Shown one piece after another: positions 4,220 through 5,079 of a stretch of 5,079 bases of DNA. The notes below the pieces were generated by a model that made no database searches, was not told the DNA's origin, and saw only the letters and a program-made list of their open reading frames with translations. Source of the stretch: Pseudomonadota bacterium (GTDB taxonomy: Bacteria > Pseudomonadota > Alphaproteobacteria > Rhodospirillales > UBA2165); contig JAQCKY010000236.1 in NCBI GenBank assembly GCA_027592155.1, positions 1 to 5,079 of the forward strand, read 5' to 3'. The stretch's first letter is position 1. Every line of letters begins with the position of its first letter. The position numbers were made by a program, and so were the translations under genes.

Positions 4220-5079
4220 CTAAGCCGAGATCTTCACGCCCTTCAGGATCTTCCGTCCAGACCGCGCCAAGGCTTCTTTCTTTTTTTCGATGCCGCGATA
4301 TTTAAGCTTGCCGCCCTGCTTCATCACCTTGCCGGCGATGAGAACGGTGTCGACATTGCTACCATTCGCCTGGAAGACGATAGTCTCCACCGGATTATGA
4401 ACCGGGAAGAGATTGAGGTCGTTACCGTTGATCAGGATGATATCCGCCTGCTTGCCGGGTTTTAACGAGCCGACTTTTTTATCGAGCCCCATTGCTTGAG
4501 CCGAGTTGATGGTCGCCCATTCCAGCGCTTCGCGGGGTTTGATCGAGAGGACTTGCGCCGGCGCCTTGGTAACCCGCGCGGTTGCCTGATTATCCAAACA
4601 GCGTTGCGGCTGCAGGGCCATGCGCATGATGGTGAACATGTCGCCCGAGATATTGGACTCGACATCGACACCGATGGTCGGTTTGACACCGAGTGCGCGA
4701 AGACGACCGATCAACGGCGCGCCATGGCCCATCTGCAATTCAACCTCCGGCGTGACCGTAAAGGACGCCCCGCAATCGGCGATCAATTTGAGTTCGTCAT
4801 CGCCGAGATAATTGCCGTGAACCAAATTATGGTTGCGCCCCAATAGGCCGAGCTTGGCCAGTTTTTCATAGCCGTCCTTATTCATCCGGTTGGGCGCCCC
4901 CCAAGTGTGGGTGCTGATGATCAAGCCGAGTTCCTTGGCCAGCTCAAAATCATGTTTGGTCACATCCCATGTCGAAAAGTCCGGCCCCAACGCCGCCATC
5001 GCCAAAGAGATCATGTCATCTGCCGCAAGGCTGCCCTTGCGCAGCCGCTCCAGCTCACTTCGGGGATGGGGCATATGGG
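4220..5079 (-). CDS. Metal-dependent amidohydrolase, cytosine deaminase/chlorohydrolase superfamily (N-terminus beyond window)
   Basis: The protein should hydrolyse or deaminate a small molecule at a metal centre. The frame stays open to the window edge, so the gene starts outside; the ATG at 5074 is only an internal Met. About 286 residues are visible, against some 430-480 for the family, so the first beta strands with the HxH metal ligands are missing. Counting from the Met at 5074, visible motifs are IISTHTWGAP (His56), HNLVHGNYLGDDELKLIADCG (His86), SFTVTPEVELQMGHGAP (103-119) and PTIGVDVESNISGDMFTIMR (132-151, with metal-ligand Asp137). The C-terminal composite sheet includes VGSLKPGKQADIILING (201-217). 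The tail is unusually basic (KYRGIEKKKEALARSGRKI). In the usual motif the first His is followed three residues later by Glu (HxxE); here it reads H-T-W-G. That places it in the atypical subgroup rather than among standard SAH/MTA or guanine deaminases. The substrate is unknown. Confidence 0.88.
   Translation of the reverse strand, partial: HMPHPRSELERLRKGSLAADDMISLAMAALGPDFSTWDVTKHDFELAKELGLIISTHTWGAPNRMNKDGYEKLAKLGLLGRNHNLVHGNYLGDDELKLIADCGASFTVTPEVELQMGHGAPLIGRLRALGVKPTIGVDVESNISGDMFTIMRMALQPQRCLDNQATARVTKAPAQVLSIKPREALEWATINSAQAMGLDKKVGSLKPGKQADIILINGNDLNLFPVHNPVETIVFQANGSNVDTVLIAGKVMKQGGKLKYRGIEKKKEALARSGRKILKGVKISA

Noticed and set aside
4896..5079. ATG at 5074 as the true start of the amidohydrolase.
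   Set aside because: The frame continues open to the window end and the family needs roughly 150 or more further N-terminal residues including the HxH metal ligands.
1..5079. A new defence, secretion or biosynthetic gene system.
   Set aside because: The genes belong to common unrelated families with mixed orientation and no mobile or defence hallmarks; I see no basis for claiming a system.

Overview
The window most likely comes from an alphaproteobacterium, probably Rhodospirillales-like. The main support is the first gene, a DUF2336 protein, a family I know as essentially alphaproteobacterial. A small basic protein of the type 'MARxPNYG…ERRxRERRK' fits the same background. Base composition is moderately GC-rich and coding density is high. 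I see no rRNA, tRNA, CRISPR array, transposase, integrase or phage gene, and the content looks like ordinary chromosomal housekeeping and catabolic genes.

Layout. Four genes run on the plus strand in the left half: a DUF2336 protein (97-1203), a single-domain rhodanese with a TTG start (1262-1576), a beta-hydroxyacid dehydrogenase of the 3-hydroxyisobutyrate dehydrogenase family (1602-2504), and a 66-residue highly charged protein with a GTG start (2581-2781). A C/G-rich perfect inverted repeat (2524-2552) lies between the last two. The rhodanese and dehydrogenase genes are 25 bases apart and each has a clear Shine-Dalgarno sequence, so they are probably co-transcribed. Next comes a minus-strand gene (2804-3312) for a cysteine-rich, YkgJ-like putative metal-binding protein. 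Its reading frame is broken by a single frameshift near 3218-3222; on both sides of the break the protein matches the family. It is divergent from a plus-strand DJ-1/PfpI family gene that resembles isonitrile hydratase (3391-4095). A compound palindromic repeat of REP/MITE type (4128-4200) fills the convergent gap before the last gene. That gene is a minus-strand metal-dependent amidohydrolase of the cytosine deaminase/chlorohydrolase superfamily (4220-5079), which loses its N-terminus at the window edge.

How the genes relate. The dehydrogenase, the DJ-1/PfpI enzyme and the amidohydrolase are all small-molecule enzymes whose substrates cannot be read from sequence. Rhodanese, DJ-1/PfpI and the Cys-rich protein share thiol or metal chemistry, but nothing here proves a common pathway. 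I do not find a convincing new multi-gene system. The points most worth a second look are the frameshifted Cys-rich gene, the repeat at 4128-4200, and the amidohydrolase's departure from the usual H-x-x-E motif.
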